Source of the DNA: Lysinibacillus sp. FJAT-14745
GTDB taxonomy: Bacteria; Bacillota; Bacilli; Bacillales_A; Planococcaceae
Length of the DNA: 64,000 nt
Direction of reading: 5' to 3'
Assembly: GCF_001275675.1 (NCBI RefSeq)
Contig: NZ_LITM01000005.1
Span: 475,475-539,474 of the forward strand
Shown: piece by piece, positions 25,199-35,412 of the stretch
How positions within the stretch are numbered: position 1 is the first letter of the stretch
Layout: each line of letters opens with the position of its first letter
The notes under the pieces: generated by a model
Database searches by the model: none
Told to the model about the DNA's origin: nothing
Seen by the model: only the letters and a program-made list of their open reading frames with translations
Translations under genes and position numbers: made by a program

Positions 25199-26776
25199 TT
25201 ATAAAAGGCTATACAGTTTAATATCTTCGTTTTTATCAGCGAACCAACGCATAGCAAACTCATTTTCAAATAGGAAAACAAGATTATCAAAACGGTCTTT
25301 TACAAGCATTGAACGACCTGAAGACATCGATTCTTTAACATCTTCTTCGTTTTCAATCCATCTTGCAATTTTCGAACCAATTGGCTCCATTTTTACTTCA
25401 ACATTATATTCGTTTTTCATACGATGCTCAAAAACTTCAAATTGTAATTGACCAACTGCGCCTAGAATAACTTCTTCCGTATGCAACGTTTTATAATATT
25501 GAATGGCACCTTCTTGCACTAATTGTAAAATCCCTTTATGGAATTGCTTAGATTTCATAACATTTTTCGCTGTTACACGAACAAATAGCTCTGGCGTGAA
25601 CTGTGGCAGTTTTTCAAATTGGAATGTCTTTTTACCACCTACGACTGTGTCACCAATCTGATACGTACCTGTGTCGTATAAACCGATAATATCACCAGCA
25701 ACAGCTTCATCTACTGTTTCACGGTCGTCAGCTAAGAATTGTGTCGATTGTGTCACTTTGAATGATTTACCTGTACGAGATAAAGTCATGTTCATGCCAC
25801 GTTCAAATTTACCCGATACGATACGCACAAAGGCAATACGGTCACGGTGTGCAGGATTCATGTTGGCTTGAATTTTGAAAATAAAGCCTGAAAACTCCTC
25901 ATACTCAACTGGATCAATAAATTGTTCATCCTCAGTAATTCGAGGCTGTGGTGTCGGCGCAAATTGTAAATATGTTTCCAGGAATGTTTGCACACCAAAA
26001 TTTGTTAAAGCAGAACCAAAGAAAACAGGTGTTAATTCACCACGGCGAATTTTTTCTTCAGAATACTCATTACCCGCTTCGTCAAGCAACATTATGTCGT
26101 CCATTGCTTGTGTATAATAAGAAGTCACCTTCATCGGATTTTCGACTGCAAGTTCCCCATTTTCATCAATTGGTAAGAAACGTTCTTCTTCATCAGTACG
26201 GAATTGCTCGATACGTTTATTATAACGATCATAAATACCTAGAAACTCTTTACCCATACCGATTGGCCAGTTCATTGGGTAAGCGTTAATGCCAAGTACC
26301 TCCTCAAGCTCTTCAATCAGTTCAAGTGGCTCTTTCCCTTGACGGTCTAGTTTATTGATAAAAGTAAAAATCGGAATACCACGCATTTTACAAACTTTGA
26401 ATAGCTTTAAAGTTTGTGCTTCAATACCTTTGGCAGCATCTACGACCATGACAGCACTATCCACCGCCATTAACGTACGATACGTATCCTCCGAGAAATC
26501 TTGGTGACCTGGAGTATCCAAAATATTAACACGTGAGCCGTTATAATCGAACTGCATAACTGAAGAAGTTACAGAAATCCCACGTTGCTTTTCAATTTCC
26601 ATCCAGTCAGATGTTGCAAACTTACCTGTTTTTTTCCCTTTTACTGTACCGGCATCACGAATCGCACCGCCAAATAGTAAAAGCTTTTCTGTAATCGTCG
26701 TTTTCCCAGCATCAGGGTGACTGATAATGGCAAAAGTTCGACGCGATAATATATCTTTTTCTAAATTTGAATTCAT
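25199..26776 (-). CDS. prfC: peptide chain release factor 3
   Basis: 525 residues, translational GTPase. The G1 loop is SHPDAGKTT near residue 20, G2 is around [10 protein letters not shown]3 DTPGHQDF, and G4 NKLDRQ. The domain order and length match RF3: GTPase, beta-barrel domain II, then domain III with [10 protein letters not shown]. It recycles RF1/RF2 from the ribosome after peptide release. GGAG precedes the ATG at 26776 and a terminator follows, so it is monocistronic. All nucleotide-binding motifs are intact. Confidence 0.97.
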   Translation of the reverse strand: MNSNLEKDILSRRTFAIISHPDAGKTTITEKLLLFGGAIRDAGTVKGKKTGKFATSDWMEIEKQRGISVTSSVMQFDYNGSRVNILDTPGHQDFSEDTYRTLMAVDSAVMVVDAAKGIEAQTLKLFKVCKMRGIPIFTFINKLDRQGKEPLELIEELEEVLGINAYPMNWPIGMGKEFLGIYDRYNKRIEQFRTDEEERFLPIDENGELAVENPMKVTSYYTQAMDDIMLLDEAGNEYSEEKIRRGELTPVFFGSALTNFGVQTFLETYLQFAPTPQPRITEDEQFIDPVEYEEFSGFIFKIQANMNPAHRDRIAFVRIVSGKFERGMNMTLSRTGKSFKVTQSTQFLADDRETVDEAVAGDIIGLYDTGTYQIGDTVVGGKKTFQFEKLPQFTPELFVRVTAKNVMKSKQFHKGILQLVQEGAIQYYKTLHTEEVILGAVGQLQFEVFEHRMKNEYNVEVKMEPIGSKIARWIENEEDVKESMSSGRSMLVKDRFDNLVFLFENEFAMRWFADKNEDIKLYSLL

Positions 26777-26979
26777 CTCGTCATTCTCCTTTTTTCATAC
26801 TTCCTAATAATAAAAGAAGACTTGCCCTTCTTACAACCTTTTTACATGAATTCCCCAAAAAAGAGGTAGTGATCTTGGCGAGGCACTATGTATAGTTTCC
26901 TCAAGCATTTCGATGATTGCTCTTTCTTTCCATCTACTCACTCGTTTGTTAACATCGATACATTCACAAAAGAACCCAA

Positions 26980-27016
26980 AAAGAAAACCCTTTAGTACTA
27001 ACTAAAAGGGTTCTCT
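26980..27016 (-). terminator. Rho-independent terminator of murE
   Basis: AACCCTTTAGT / ACTAAAAGGGTT stem with a T-rich run after it on the minus strand, about 85 bases after the murE stop codon. The rest of the 26777-26979 gap shows no gene. Confidence 0.8.
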
Positions 27017-27100
27017 AAGTAGGGTGAACTTGCCGCATTATTGCATGCATTACGCTCACACTATCAAGTACGCTCTAACATCCTCATTGGAGATCATATA

Positions 27101-28567
27101 TTATACAAATTTTAGACGGCCAGCTTCTATTGCAATATCTGCATCACTATGCGGATATTTAGTATTCTCAATAATTTGATAATCTTCATGTCCTTTACCA
27201 GCAAAAATGATCATATCCCCTGGTTCAGCAATCTCAATCGCATGTCGTACTGCCTCAGCACGGTCTCCTATACATGCATAATTTTCATGTAGCATCCCTT
27301 TGGCTAGATCACCTGTAATACTATCGTAGTCTTCATAGCGCGGATCATCTGTTGTTAAAATAACGTAATCAGCGGCTGATGCCTTTTCTGCCATTGCCGG
27401 ACGTTTCGATTTATCACGATTGCCACCTGTACCAACTAGGATAATTAGCTTGCCTTTTTTATATGGTTGAGCTGAAGAAATCGCCTTTTCAATTGCGTCA
27501 GGTGTATGTGCATAATCAACAAAAATCTGCACAGGTAAATCTGAACAAACTTTCTCCATGCGGCCCTTCACAGGTGGTAATTGCTCAATTTGCTCAATGA
27601 TTGTTTCCATTGAATAGCCACGGCCATAAAAAGCAACCATAGCAGCAAGCACATTGTATATATTAAATTCCCCGAGTAAATGCATTTTCACATGGTATAT
27701 TCCCTCTGGCATATCAACGTCGAAAGAAGTCATGAAATCATGATACTCACAGTTAATAGCACGGAAATCAGCTGCTTCATTTTTCAAACCATATGTCCAT
27801 ACTGGAAATGGTGTCATCGCAGCATAGCGCTCTGACCAAGCATCATCAGCATTTAACACTACATATTTATTCTTTTCTAAGTCTTGTCCAAGTTGAGAGA
27901 ATAATAAGCCCTTCGCATGGCCATATTCCTCCATCGTTCCATGGAAATCAAGATGATCATGTGTAAGATTTGTAAAAATAGCTACATCATACTCTACGCC
28001 AGCTAGACGTCCAAGTGCTAAACCGTGTGAAGATACTTCCATAGTCATTAATCGGCAGCCTTCCATTTTTGCACGGAATATCATTTGTTGAGTCGATAAT
28101 GCATCGCTCGTAGTATTTGCTGATTCATATAAAATACCATTTAAATTAAAGCCGATTGTTCCTGTTAGTGCAGATTTCTCACCCATACCATGCATTATAT
28201 TTTGAATAATACCTGTTACAGATGTTTTTCCATTTGTCCCTGTTACGCCAATCATTGTCATATCTTTCGATGGATAGTCAAAAAACTTTGCAGCTAACAA
28301 GCCAACTGCTCGATCCGTATCTTTCACAATGACCTGTGCAATATTTTCTCCTAATGGTAATTTTCGTTCTGCCACAACAATTGTTGCGCCACCCTCAACA
28401 GCTTTTTGTGCATAGTCATGACCATCTACTGTATAACCTTTTATACAAACAAACATACTATTTGGTTGTACACTTCGTGAATCAATTACAATATCACTTA
28501 CTTGGTCAGGTAGCACTCCAATTATTTTTTTCAAAGGTAATGCATTCAACAATTCCTCTGCATACAT
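27101..28567 (-). CDS. murE: UDP-MurNAc-tripeptide ligase
   Basis: About 488 residues, Mur ligase family: ATP loop GTNGKT at 110-115, SSHGLALGR substrate loop near 179-187, and LTHDHLDFHG near 201-210. It adds the third residue of the cell-wall stem peptide. The specificity loop reads DDPR (407-410). Meso-DAP enzymes usually have DNPR; DDPR is recalled from L-lysine-type enzymes such as Thermotoga, and Lysinibacillus walls contain L-lysine. L-lysine specificity is thus likely, but inferred. The open frame starts at a TTG that lies in the ribosome site, so ATG at 28567 with GGAGGA 7 bases upstream is the start. It stands alone, away from the dcw cluster. Confidence 0.93.
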   Translation of the reverse strand: MYAEELLNALPLKKIIGVLPDQVSDIVIDSRSVQPNSMFVCIKGYTVDGHDYAQKAVEGGATIVVAERKLPLGENIAQVIVKDTDRAVGLLAAKFFDYPSKDMTMIGVTGTNGKTSVTGIIQNIMHGMGEKSALTGTIGFNLNGILYESANTTSDALSTQQMIFRAKMEGCRLMTMEVSSHGLALGRLAGVEYDVAIFTNLTHDHLDFHGTMEEYGHAKGLLFSQLGQDLEKNKYVVLNADDAWSERYAAMTPFPVWTYGLKNEAADFRAINCEYHDFMTSFDVDMPEGIYHVKMHLLGEFNIYNVLAAMVAFYGRGYSMETIIEQIEQLPPVKGRMEKVCSDLPVQIFVDYAHTPDAIEKAISSAQPYKKGKLIILVGTGGNRDKSKRPAMAEKASAADYVILTTDDPRYEDYDSITGDLAKGMLHENYACIGDRAEAVRHAIEIAEPGDMIIFAGKGHEDYQIIENTKYPHSDADIAIEAGRLKFV

Positions 28568-28582
28568 TTCATAGTCCTCCAA

Positions 28583-28936
28583 TCAATCTCTACATTCATT
28601 TCATCATTAGTTGTTTATTCGACAAAAAATGACAAGATGAATACCCCCACATTCTATTGAATTTATTTTACTACTTATTCGCCCATAAATAAAATCCCTG
28701 TAAGGACGTTTTTCCAATGAAAACGCTATCATTTTAATATATCTTTAATATTTCAATGAAATTTGGCTCATCATCTTAAAGTGAAGTTGATTTCCGTTCC
28801 AACTTATATAAATGGCATACGTTTTACAACTCTTATCTGAGATGTGAAATTTACCTGATTATCAAAAATCGGCATTTATCGACAACTTAAATCCATGTAT
28901 GTTAGATAATATGTTTTGGAAAGTTGGTAAAAAAGA
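28583..28936. other. intergenic stretch without a gene
   Basis: No supported gene. It contains a short repeat-like piece near 28783 beginning GTTGATTTCCGTTCC, similar to pieces near 13404 and 44511. They look like degraded copies of a dispersed element. Confidence 0.4.
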
Positions 28937-28960
28937 GAGATGTCAGTGATCCGACACCTC
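28937..28960 (-). terminator. Rho-independent terminator of the aldehyde dehydrogenase gene
   Basis: GAGATGTC / GACACCTC stem with 8-base loop, followed on the minus strand by TCTTTTTT. Confidence 0.8.
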
Positions 28961-28966
28961 CTTTTA

Positions 28967-30355
28967 CTATTTCATAATAGTTCGCACTAGCTTAACCTTT
29001 TGTTTATATGGGGGAAAGAGAACATTCGTCTCTAACTTCGATGATTTTTTTAAGATAGATTTTGGATGGGTAAAGTTTTCAAAGCTTGCCTTCCCGTGGT
29101 ATGCTTTTACCCCTGATGGCCCGACACCGCCAAATGGCAAATGTAAATTTCCTACATGTGTAATCGTATCATTTATACATCCTCCACCAAATGGTAATTC
29201 CTCTAAAAAGTACTGGGTAGCTTTTTCATGCTCTGAGAAGAAGTAAGCCGCTAAAGGCTTTGGTAACTGACGAATTTGATGAATGGCCAGCGGTAAATCA
29301 TCGTACATCATCACAGGTAAAATCGGACCAAATAGTTCATCCTGCATCGAAGGACTTGACCATTTCACATATCCAATAATTGTAGGCTCAATATACAAAT
29401 CATCACGATCAGTTCTACCACCAAATGTAATGGCATCACGTTCTTCCACGATAATTTGCTGTAAGCGATCAAATTGTCTTAAATTCACAATACGACCGTA
29501 GTCAGGGCTTTTTAATGCATTTTTACCATAAAAGGAACGAATCGTTGCTTTCAATATTTTCATAAATCGATCATAGACATCTTTATGGACAAGGACATAA
29601 TCTGGTGCCACACAGGTTTGGCCAGTATTTGTAAATTTACCCCAAGCGATTCTTTTCGCCGCTACTTCTAAATTGGCTGTTTGATCAACAATTGCCGGAC
29701 TTTTCCCACCCAGTTCTAGGGCAATTGGTGTTAAGCGTTCCGCCGCTGCCTTTGCAACAACTTTTCCGACTGCCACACTCCCTGTAAAAAATATATAGTC
29801 AAAGGATGCATGAATAAGTGCCGTCACTTCTTCTTTCTCTCCTTCCACAACACGCACATAGGAGGGAATAAACGTTTCTTCAATTATTTTTTTAACGATT
29901 GCTGCTGTATGCACAGATGTTTCTGACGGTTTTACAATAGCCGTATTACCACCAACAATTGCACCGATTAATGGCTCCATTACAAGCTGGAATGGATAAT
30001 TGAATGGACCAATGATTAATGTTACTCCATACGGCTCTCTTACTATAAAGCTTTTCCCCATCTGGTATTGAATCGGTGTTTTTACAGCTTCAGGTTTCAT
30101 CCATTCTTCAATATGCTTTACCATATAAGAAATACTATCTAAAACAATGCCGACTTCTGTTGCATATGCCTCAAACTCACTCTTTCGTAAATCTAAATAT
30201 AGAGCATTCAAAATTTCTTTTTCATATTTTAAAATCGTTTCCTTCAGTTTTATTAATTGTTCTTTTCGAAACTTTGTACTCTTCGTAGCTCGTGAAAAAT
30301 AAAATTGACGTTGTTCTGTAATCATATTTTCTACATCTTGTGTCGTAAAATTCAT
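28967..30355 (-). CDS. aldehyde dehydrogenase, class-3 type
   Basis: 462 residues. The NAD(P)-binding fold has FTGSVAVGK, the catalytic glutamate lies in ALELGGKSPAIV, and the nucleophilic cysteine in NTGQTCVAPDY. The length and the basic, aromatic C-terminal tail (FPPYKQKVKLV) fit the fatty-aldehyde/class-3 group. It likely oxidises medium or long aliphatic aldehydes to acids in the cytoplasm or at the membrane. An AAGGGGTG site precedes the ATG at 30355. Monocistronic by its surroundings. Confidence 0.93.
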   Translation of the reverse strand: MNFTTQDVENMITEQRQFYFSRATKSTKFRKEQLIKLKETILKYEKEILNALYLDLRKSEFEAYATEVGIVLDSISYMVKHIEEWMKPEAVKTPIQYQMGKSFIVREPYGVTLIIGPFNYPFQLVMEPLIGAIVGGNTAIVKPSETSVHTAAIVKKIIEETFIPSYVRVVEGEKEEVTALIHASFDYIFFTGSVAVGKVVAKAAAERLTPIALELGGKSPAIVDQTANLEVAAKRIAWGKFTNTGQTCVAPDYVLVHKDVYDRFMKILKATIRSFYGKNALKSPDYGRIVNLRQFDRLQQIIVEERDAITFGGRTDRDDLYIEPTIIGYVKWSSPSMQDELFGPILPVMMYDDLPLAIHQIRQLPKPLAAYFFSEHEKATQYFLEELPFGGGCINDTITHVGNLHLPFGGVGPSGVKAYHGKASFENFTHPKSILKKSSKLETNVLFPPYKQKVKLVRTIMK

Positions 30356-30562
30356 AATAAAAGCACCCCTTTTTTAAAATGGCATACATAGTTTTTTCAT
30401 TTCGAAACAAACTATCTTTGTCTATACGATACAACATTGACAACAAAAATTCCTCTTATATGAGTGGGATGCGTAAAGAATAAAGTTAAAACTGTAGATG
30501 ATTTTGTGATTTCGGGAAATTTACAACTACATATTGAAAAATTGAAACGGAGGCGTAGATGA

Positions 30563-30718
30563 ATGGCAACAACAACAGGAACTTGGTGGGAGTCTATTTT
30601 TTCTGGACCATTAGCACACGGTATTTGTGAAGAAAAATTATTGCTTTTGCAAGATGAGGCTTTCTTATATCTCTCTACAATACCGATCGAGAAAAAAGAA
30701 GAACCTGAAACTAATTAA
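30563..30718 (+). CDS. small hypothetical protein, 51 aa
   Basis: Reads MATTTGTWWESIFSGPLAHG, then a short acidic tail rich in Glu and Lys. GGAGG lies 9 bases before the ATG, and a strong terminator starts at the stop codon; both support a real gene. The TWWESIF segment could be amphipathic. No family recognised. It lies between the divergent aldehyde dehydrogenase and dihydrolipoamide dehydrogenase genes. Confidence 0.6.
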   Translation: MATTTGTWWESIFSGPLAHGICEEKLLLLQDEAFLYLSTIPIEKKEEPETN

Positions 30719-30763
30719 AAATAGCGCGTTATAGGAGGTTATTTCCTATAATGCGCTATTTTT
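30717..30763. terminator. bidirectional terminator
   Basis: AATAGCGCGTTATAGGA / TTCCTATAATGCGCTATT stem with T run. It serves the 51-aa gene on the plus strand and probably the lpdA-type gene on the minus strand. Confidence 0.85.
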
Positions 30764-30828
30764 TGTACTTTATACTTAAATGGAATTTTTAGTTTAACCT
30801 TCCACTAAAAAATGTAGTTTTGAAACCA

Positions 30829-32166
30829 TTATTGGTGAATGGCTTTGCCAAAAATAGCTTTTGCAGCATCCCCAATATGCTCTGATACTGTAGGATGTGG
30901 GAAAATCATATTTGCGAGAGTGTGGGCAGTGCAACCAGCATTTTTAGTAGCTAAAATAGCATTTAACATTTCTGTTGCCCCATCAGCAACAACACAAGCT
31001 CCCAAAATACGTCCTTCCTTTTTCGTCGCAATAAGCTTAATAAAGCCGACTGTATTTCCTTCCATTAATGCCTTAGGGTTTGTATGTAAAGGCATTTGAG
31101 TCACCGTATAAGGTTCTGTAACCTGCTCTTCCAGTAAACCAAATGTCGCAATTTCAGGATGGGTATAAACACAGCGAGGAATCGAAGTTTGATCAATTAG
31201 TGCCGGCTTATTCCCTAAAATATGATCCACAACATGAATTCCCTCTGCACTCGCTGAATGAGCTAGCTGGTAACCACCAACTAAGTCACCTATAGCATAG
31301 ATGTGTGGCTGACTTGTTTCAAGATGCTCATTGACAGCAATCAATCGACCTTCGAATGCTAGACCAAGTTGCTGAGCTATTTCTGTATTCGGGCGTCGAC
31401 CTGTTGCAAATAGAAGATTTTCATATGTATAAATGCCTTTAGATGTATAAATTTCATTGCCATTAAAATGCTCAAATTGGAAATCTGTCACAAGCTCAAT
31501 ATTAAGCTTTTTCATCTTTTCACGAATAAGTGGTCGCGCATCTGGCTCTTCTGTTTGTAAAATATCTTCACTATGATTCAGCACCGTCACCTTTGTTCCA
31601 AGAGGTGCTAAACTAAATGCCATCTCTACTGCAATAACGCCTCCACCGATAATTGTTAACTGCTTTGGTAGCTCTTTTAGATCAAAAAATGTATCCGTTG
31701 TATAATAGGAAGACGACTCTAAACCTTTAAAAGGTGGTACAAAGGGTTTACTCCCGGTTGCTAAAATGATATCCGTTGCTGTAAAGGTCTCACTACCAAC
31801 TGTTACAGTTAAATCATTAGCTACTGCCGCTTCTCCTCGATAAAAAGTAATCTGATTGCTCAAAATATAGCCCTCAATATTCGTTAAAAGCTCGTCAATA
31901 ATAGCATCCTTACGTTTCATCAATCGTAGAAAATTCACATTTACTGTAGGAGTTTCAATGCCCCAGTCATTACCACGTTGTATTTCTTGAATAAGCTTAC
32001 TATGCTCCAACAAAATTTTCGAAGGAATACAGCCGACATTATAGCAGGCCCCTCCTACTTTATCGCGCTCTACTAAAGCGACCTTCTTGCCACTTTTTGC
32101 TGCATGAATGGCCGCCACATAGCCCCCAGGACCTGCGCCAATAACTGCAATATCAAATTTTCCCAC
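30829..32166 (-). CDS. lpdA: dihydrolipoamide dehydrogenase
   Basis: About 445 residues. FAD motif GAGPGGYVAA near the N-terminus, redox-active disulfide GGACYNVGCIPSK, NAD motif GGGVIAVEMA, and the C-terminal active-site base HPTVSEH. These are the features of the E3 component that re-oxidises dihydrolipoyl groups. GGACYNVG in place of the usual GGTCLNVG is a mild variation. The open frame begins at 32229, but GTG at 32166 with GAGGTGA 6 bases upstream is the better start. No E1/E2 genes are nearby, so it is a stand-alone E3-like enzyme that could serve another complex. Confidence 0.92.
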   Translation of the reverse strand: MGKFDIAVIGAGPGGYVAAIHAAKSGKKVALVERDKVGGACYNVGCIPSKILLEHSKLIQEIQRGNDWGIETPTVNVNFLRLMKRKDAIIDELLTNIEGYILSNQITFYRGEAAVANDLTVTVGSETFTATDIILATGSKPFVPPFKGLESSSYYTTDTFFDLKELPKQLTIIGGGVIAVEMAFSLAPLGTKVTVLNHSEDILQTEEPDARPLIREKMKKLNIELVTDFQFEHFNGNEIYTSKGIYTYENLLFATGRRPNTEIAQQLGLAFEGRLIAVNEHLETSQPHIYAIGDLVGGYQLAHSASAEGIHVVDHILGNKPALIDQTSIPRCVYTHPEIATFGLLEEQVTEPYTVTQMPLHTNPKALMEGNTVGFIKLIATKKEGRILGACVVADGATEMLNAILATKNAGCTAHTLANMIFPHPTVSEHIGDAAKAIFGKAIHQ

Positions 32167-32287
32167 AAAATTCACCTCATTTACCACCATAGCATTTACA
32201 AAATTTGAATGCAATGCCATATAATCCACGAGAAATTTAGTAACATTTCGTCCACTCCAACGGCAACTGCCATAAAAGGAGGATTGT

Positions 32288-32597
32288 ATGCCTAAGACAT
32301 TTTTATTGTTAATATCTATGCTACTACTAGTTGTTGGCTGTCAGGAAAAGCAAACTATGAAGCCCACACTAAGTAGCTGCGCAACAGAGAAACTTTATTG
32401 TTTGAACTTTCTATTTCAAAACCCGACCTTTACAGTGGGGGAATCAATACGTATAACCGCAAAACTAACGTTTGTAGGGCAGGCGCAAAACGTAACTATT
32501 TTGACATTATATCGTAAATGGGAGTGCCGATTTCTATACAGAAGACCCTCATGAACAAAAAACGGAATACAAACCTATAGAATTTAAGATGCAATAA
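32288..32597 (+). pseudogene. frameshifted small lipoprotein remnant
   Basis: The ATG at 32288 follows GGAGG. The protein starts with a lipoprotein signal (LLLVVGCQE). The first frame ends at 32554, but the next frame continues in a protein-like manner as GSADFYTEDPHEQKTEY to a TAA at 32595-32597. This suggests a one-base slip near 32510-32520. Possibly a wall or stress lipoprotein; family not recognised. It lies between lpdA and the tandem repeat. Confidence 0.5.
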
Positions 32598-32728
32598 GTC
32601 AATAAAAAATCTCTCACTATTCTTAGAACAATGAGAGACTTAATTATAAGTATTTTTACTATGATGGATGAAGTATTTCATAGAAAATCTAAAGAAACAT
32701 GTCTCGAGAGAGTATCGCTTCGGTTCCC

Positions 32729-33281
32729 GCGGGTATTCGCCCTGCCCGCGGGTATTCGCTTTGCTTCCGCGGGTATTCGCTTTGCTTCCGCGGGTATTCG
32801 CCCTGCTTCCGCGGGTATTCTTTCTGCCCGCGGGTATTCGCTCTGCTTTCGCGGGTATTCGCTTTGCTTCCGCGGGTATTTGCTCTGCTTCCGCGGGTAT
32901 TTGTTCTGCTTCCGCGGGTATTCGCCCTGCTTCCGCGGGTATTCTCTCTGCCCGCGGGTATTCGCTCTGCTTCCGCGGGTATTCGCTTTGCTTCCGCGGG
33001 TATTTGCTCTGCTTCCGCGGGTATTTGTTCTGCTTCCGCGGGTATTCGCCCTGCTTCCGCGGGTATTCTCTCTGCCCGCGGGTATTCGCTCTGCTTCCGC
33101 GGGTATTCGCTTTGCTTCCGCGGGTATTTGCTCTGCTTCCGCGGGTATTCTTTCTGCCCGCGGGTATTCGCTCTGCTTTCGCGGGTATTCGCTTTGCTTC
33201 CGCGGGTATTTGCTCTGCTTCCGCGGGTATTCGCCCTGCCCGCGGATATTCGCTTTGCTTCCGCAAGTATTCGCTCTGCCC
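32729..33281. repeat. tandem array of 27 units of 21 or 19 bp with higher-order structure
   Basis: The unit is GCGGGTATTCGCTTTGCTTCC (21 bp) or a 19 bp form ending CTGCCC. I count 20 long and 7 short units, totalling 553 bp. Six-unit blocks (five long, one short = 124 bp) repeat: units 6-11 and 12-17 match almost unit by unit. The two right-most units drift (GCGGA, GCAAG). The long unit is a multiple of three without stops, so long open frames appear in all six frames; the 19 bp units shift any frame, so none is a credible gene. Each junction of a unit ending TTCC carries CCGCGG. It lies directly downstream of the catalase gene. Confidence 0.95.
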
Positions 33282-33309
33282 GCAAGTATATACTGCAAAA
33301 TAATGTAAG

Positions 33310-35376
33310 TTAATAAATATTCCGTTCCCAAAAACGTTGTTGCGCAATCGCTTTTACAAATTTTTTAGCGAAATCTTTGTCGCCAGTTGCCAACACAATT
33401 CCTGGCCCTACATTAGCATTGGACATATTAAAAAATGTCGTTCCAGATGTAGCTATGCCAATCGGTTTGTAATGTCTATACGCTTCATTGATATAATTTA
33501 CAATATGCGAATTAAATTTCGCCTGATTTTTTGCTCTTACACCTACAACATATAACGAGTCAAATAGTACAGCATCGGTAGTAATAAATGTGTCACTTGC
33601 CGTTAACTGTACGCCATCACTACTAGTAACAACCCCTAATCTGTCGGAAATAATACTGTATCGAACACCCTGTCTTGTTAAATATTTCAGTATTTCTCCA
33701 ACTTCATTTGCATCAAATCCATCACCAATTAGCACGCCTACTTTAAGTGTTTGTGGCATTTTTATAGTATTAGCTTGACTAAGTGCAGGTGATGATAACG
33801 TGACATTTATTTGCTCACCTTTTGGACGATTAACACCAACATTATCGGCCACAGTCGTTGCCATTGCTTTATCAACACGGACAAACATATCAACAACCTG
33901 TTGGCGAACGGACTTACTTTTCACCTTCCCTACCTCAAAACTAAAGGCATCAATGATATGCTGTTTTTCGGGGGGTGACATACTATTCCAAAACAGCCTC
34001 GCCTGTGAAAAATGATTATCAAAGGATTTACTACGTGCTCGTGTGATACGTCCTTCAACCTTTTCTTCATAATGGACAAAGCCACCTTCCCTTGCCGTTG
34101 ATGTTGATGGTGTATTATTGGCCAAGGAATTTTTATGATAGCTCACTTTTCCTACATTAATAGTTTGACGACTAAAGCCATTGCGCTGATTGTTATGAAA
34201 TGGACAAACGGGTCGGTTAATCGGTATTTCAGAAAAGTTTGGTCCTCCTAGACGTATTAGCTGTGTATCTAAATAAGAAAATAGCCGCCCCTGCAAAAGT
34301 GGATCATTTGTGAAATCTATGCCTGGTACAATATTTCCAGGGTGGAAGGCGACTTGCTCTGTTTCAGCGAAAACATTATCCACATTACGATTCAAGGTCA
34401 TTTTCCCTATCTTTTTAACTGGCACTATCTCTTCAGGCCACAGCTTTGTTGCATCCAAAATATCAAAATCAAATTTAAATTCGTCCTCTGGCTCAAGCAT
34501 TTGTACACCAAGCTCATATTCTGGATAATCACCGATCTCAATTGATTCCCATAAATCACGTCGCTGAAAATCTGGATCCTTTCCAGCAATACTTTGTGCT
34601 TCATCCCAAATGAGTGAATGAACCCCTAACACAGGCTTCCAATGAAATTTTACAAACCTCGATTTTCCTTTATCATTGACGAAACGAAAAGCATGAACAC
34701 CGAAGCCTTCCATCATTCGAAAACTTCTAGGTATTGCACGATCAGACATATGCCACATAATCATATGCGCAATTTCCTGATTATTCGCTACAAAATCCCA
34801 AAACGTATCGTGAGCTGATGCTGCTTGTGGCATTTCATTGTGAGGCTCAGGCTTTACCGCGTGAATTAAATCAGGAAACTTAATGGCATCCTGAATAAAA
34901 AAGACCGGTATATTATTACCAACTAAATCGTAATTGCCTTCATCCGTATAAAATTTCGTCGCAAAGCCACGGACATCACGTGCAGTATCCATCGAACCTA
35001 AGCTTCCAACTACAGTTGAAAATCTGACAAATACAGGTGTTTTCTTATTAGGGTCCTGTAAAAAGCTTGCTTTCGTATATTCCCCCATCGATTCATACAA
35101 TTCAAATTCTCCATGTGCTGCAAAGCCCCGCGCATGTACAACACGCTCAGGAATACGTTCATGATCAAAATGCGTTATTTTCTCTCGAAAGTGAAAATCC
35201 TCCATAATAGTTGGCCCACGAACTCCAGCCTTCAACGAATTCTCATCATTCGAAACTTTTAGCCCCTGATTCGTCGTCATCTTTTTTCCTTCATTATCGA
35301 CACGAAACGGCTCTAGCTGCTGATCCTTCGCATTCTCCTCCAAATCTTTGCGCTGATTCGACTTAGATTTATCCAC
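33310..35376 (-). CDS. katE: large-subunit catalase (HPII type)
   Basis: About 688 residues. Haem catalase core (about 60-480): distal histidine in RVVHARGFAAHG, asparagine in LVGNNIPVFFIQDA, proximal tyrosine in RLFSYLDTQLIRLG. A C-terminal flavodoxin/DJ-1-like domain (about 545-685) begins TLKVGVLIGDGFDANEV, which defines the large HPII type. It removes hydrogen peroxide in the cytoplasm. The open frame starts at 35412, but GTG at 35376 has AAAGGGG 5 bases upstream. There is no clear terminator; the tandem repeat follows at once. Confidence 0.95.
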   Translation of the reverse strand: MDKSKSNQRKDLEENAKDQQLEPFRVDNEGKKMTTNQGLKVSNDENSLKAGVRGPTIMEDFHFREKITHFDHERIPERVVHARGFAAHGEFELYESMGEYTKASFLQDPNKKTPVFVRFSTVVGSLGSMDTARDVRGFATKFYTDEGNYDLVGNNIPVFFIQDAIKFPDLIHAVKPEPHNEMPQAASAHDTFWDFVANNQEIAHMIMWHMSDRAIPRSFRMMEGFGVHAFRFVNDKGKSRFVKFHWKPVLGVHSLIWDEAQSIAGKDPDFQRRDLWESIEIGDYPEYELGVQMLEPEDEFKFDFDILDATKLWPEEIVPVKKIGKMTLNRNVDNVFAETEQVAFHPGNIVPGIDFTNDPLLQGRLFSYLDTQLIRLGGPNFSEIPINRPVCPFHNNQRNGFSRQTINVGKVSYHKNSLANNTPSTSTAREGGFVHYEEKVEGRITRARSKSFDNHFSQARLFWNSMSPPEKQHIIDAFSFEVGKVKSKSVRQQVVDMFVRVDKAMATTVADNVGVNRPKGEQINVTLSSPALSQANTIKMPQTLKVGVLIGDGFDANEVGEILKYLTRQGVRYSIISDRLGVVTSSDGVQLTASDTFITTDAVLFDSLYVVGVRAKNQAKFNSHIVNYINEAYRHYKPIGIATSGTTFFNMSNANVGPGIVLATGDKDFAKKFVKAIAQQRFWERNIY

Positions 35377-35412
35377 GCAATCCCCTTTCATTCCAATACT
35401 CATGAATCTCAA

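Noticed and set aside
32729..33281. Tandem array as a CRISPR array
   Set aside because: Unit is 19-21 bp with no unique spacers.
32631..33347. Six long overlapping reading frames across the tandem array on both strands
   Set aside because: They arise because the 21 bp unit has no stop in any frame; the 19 bp units shift frames, and there is no ribosome site or stable composition.
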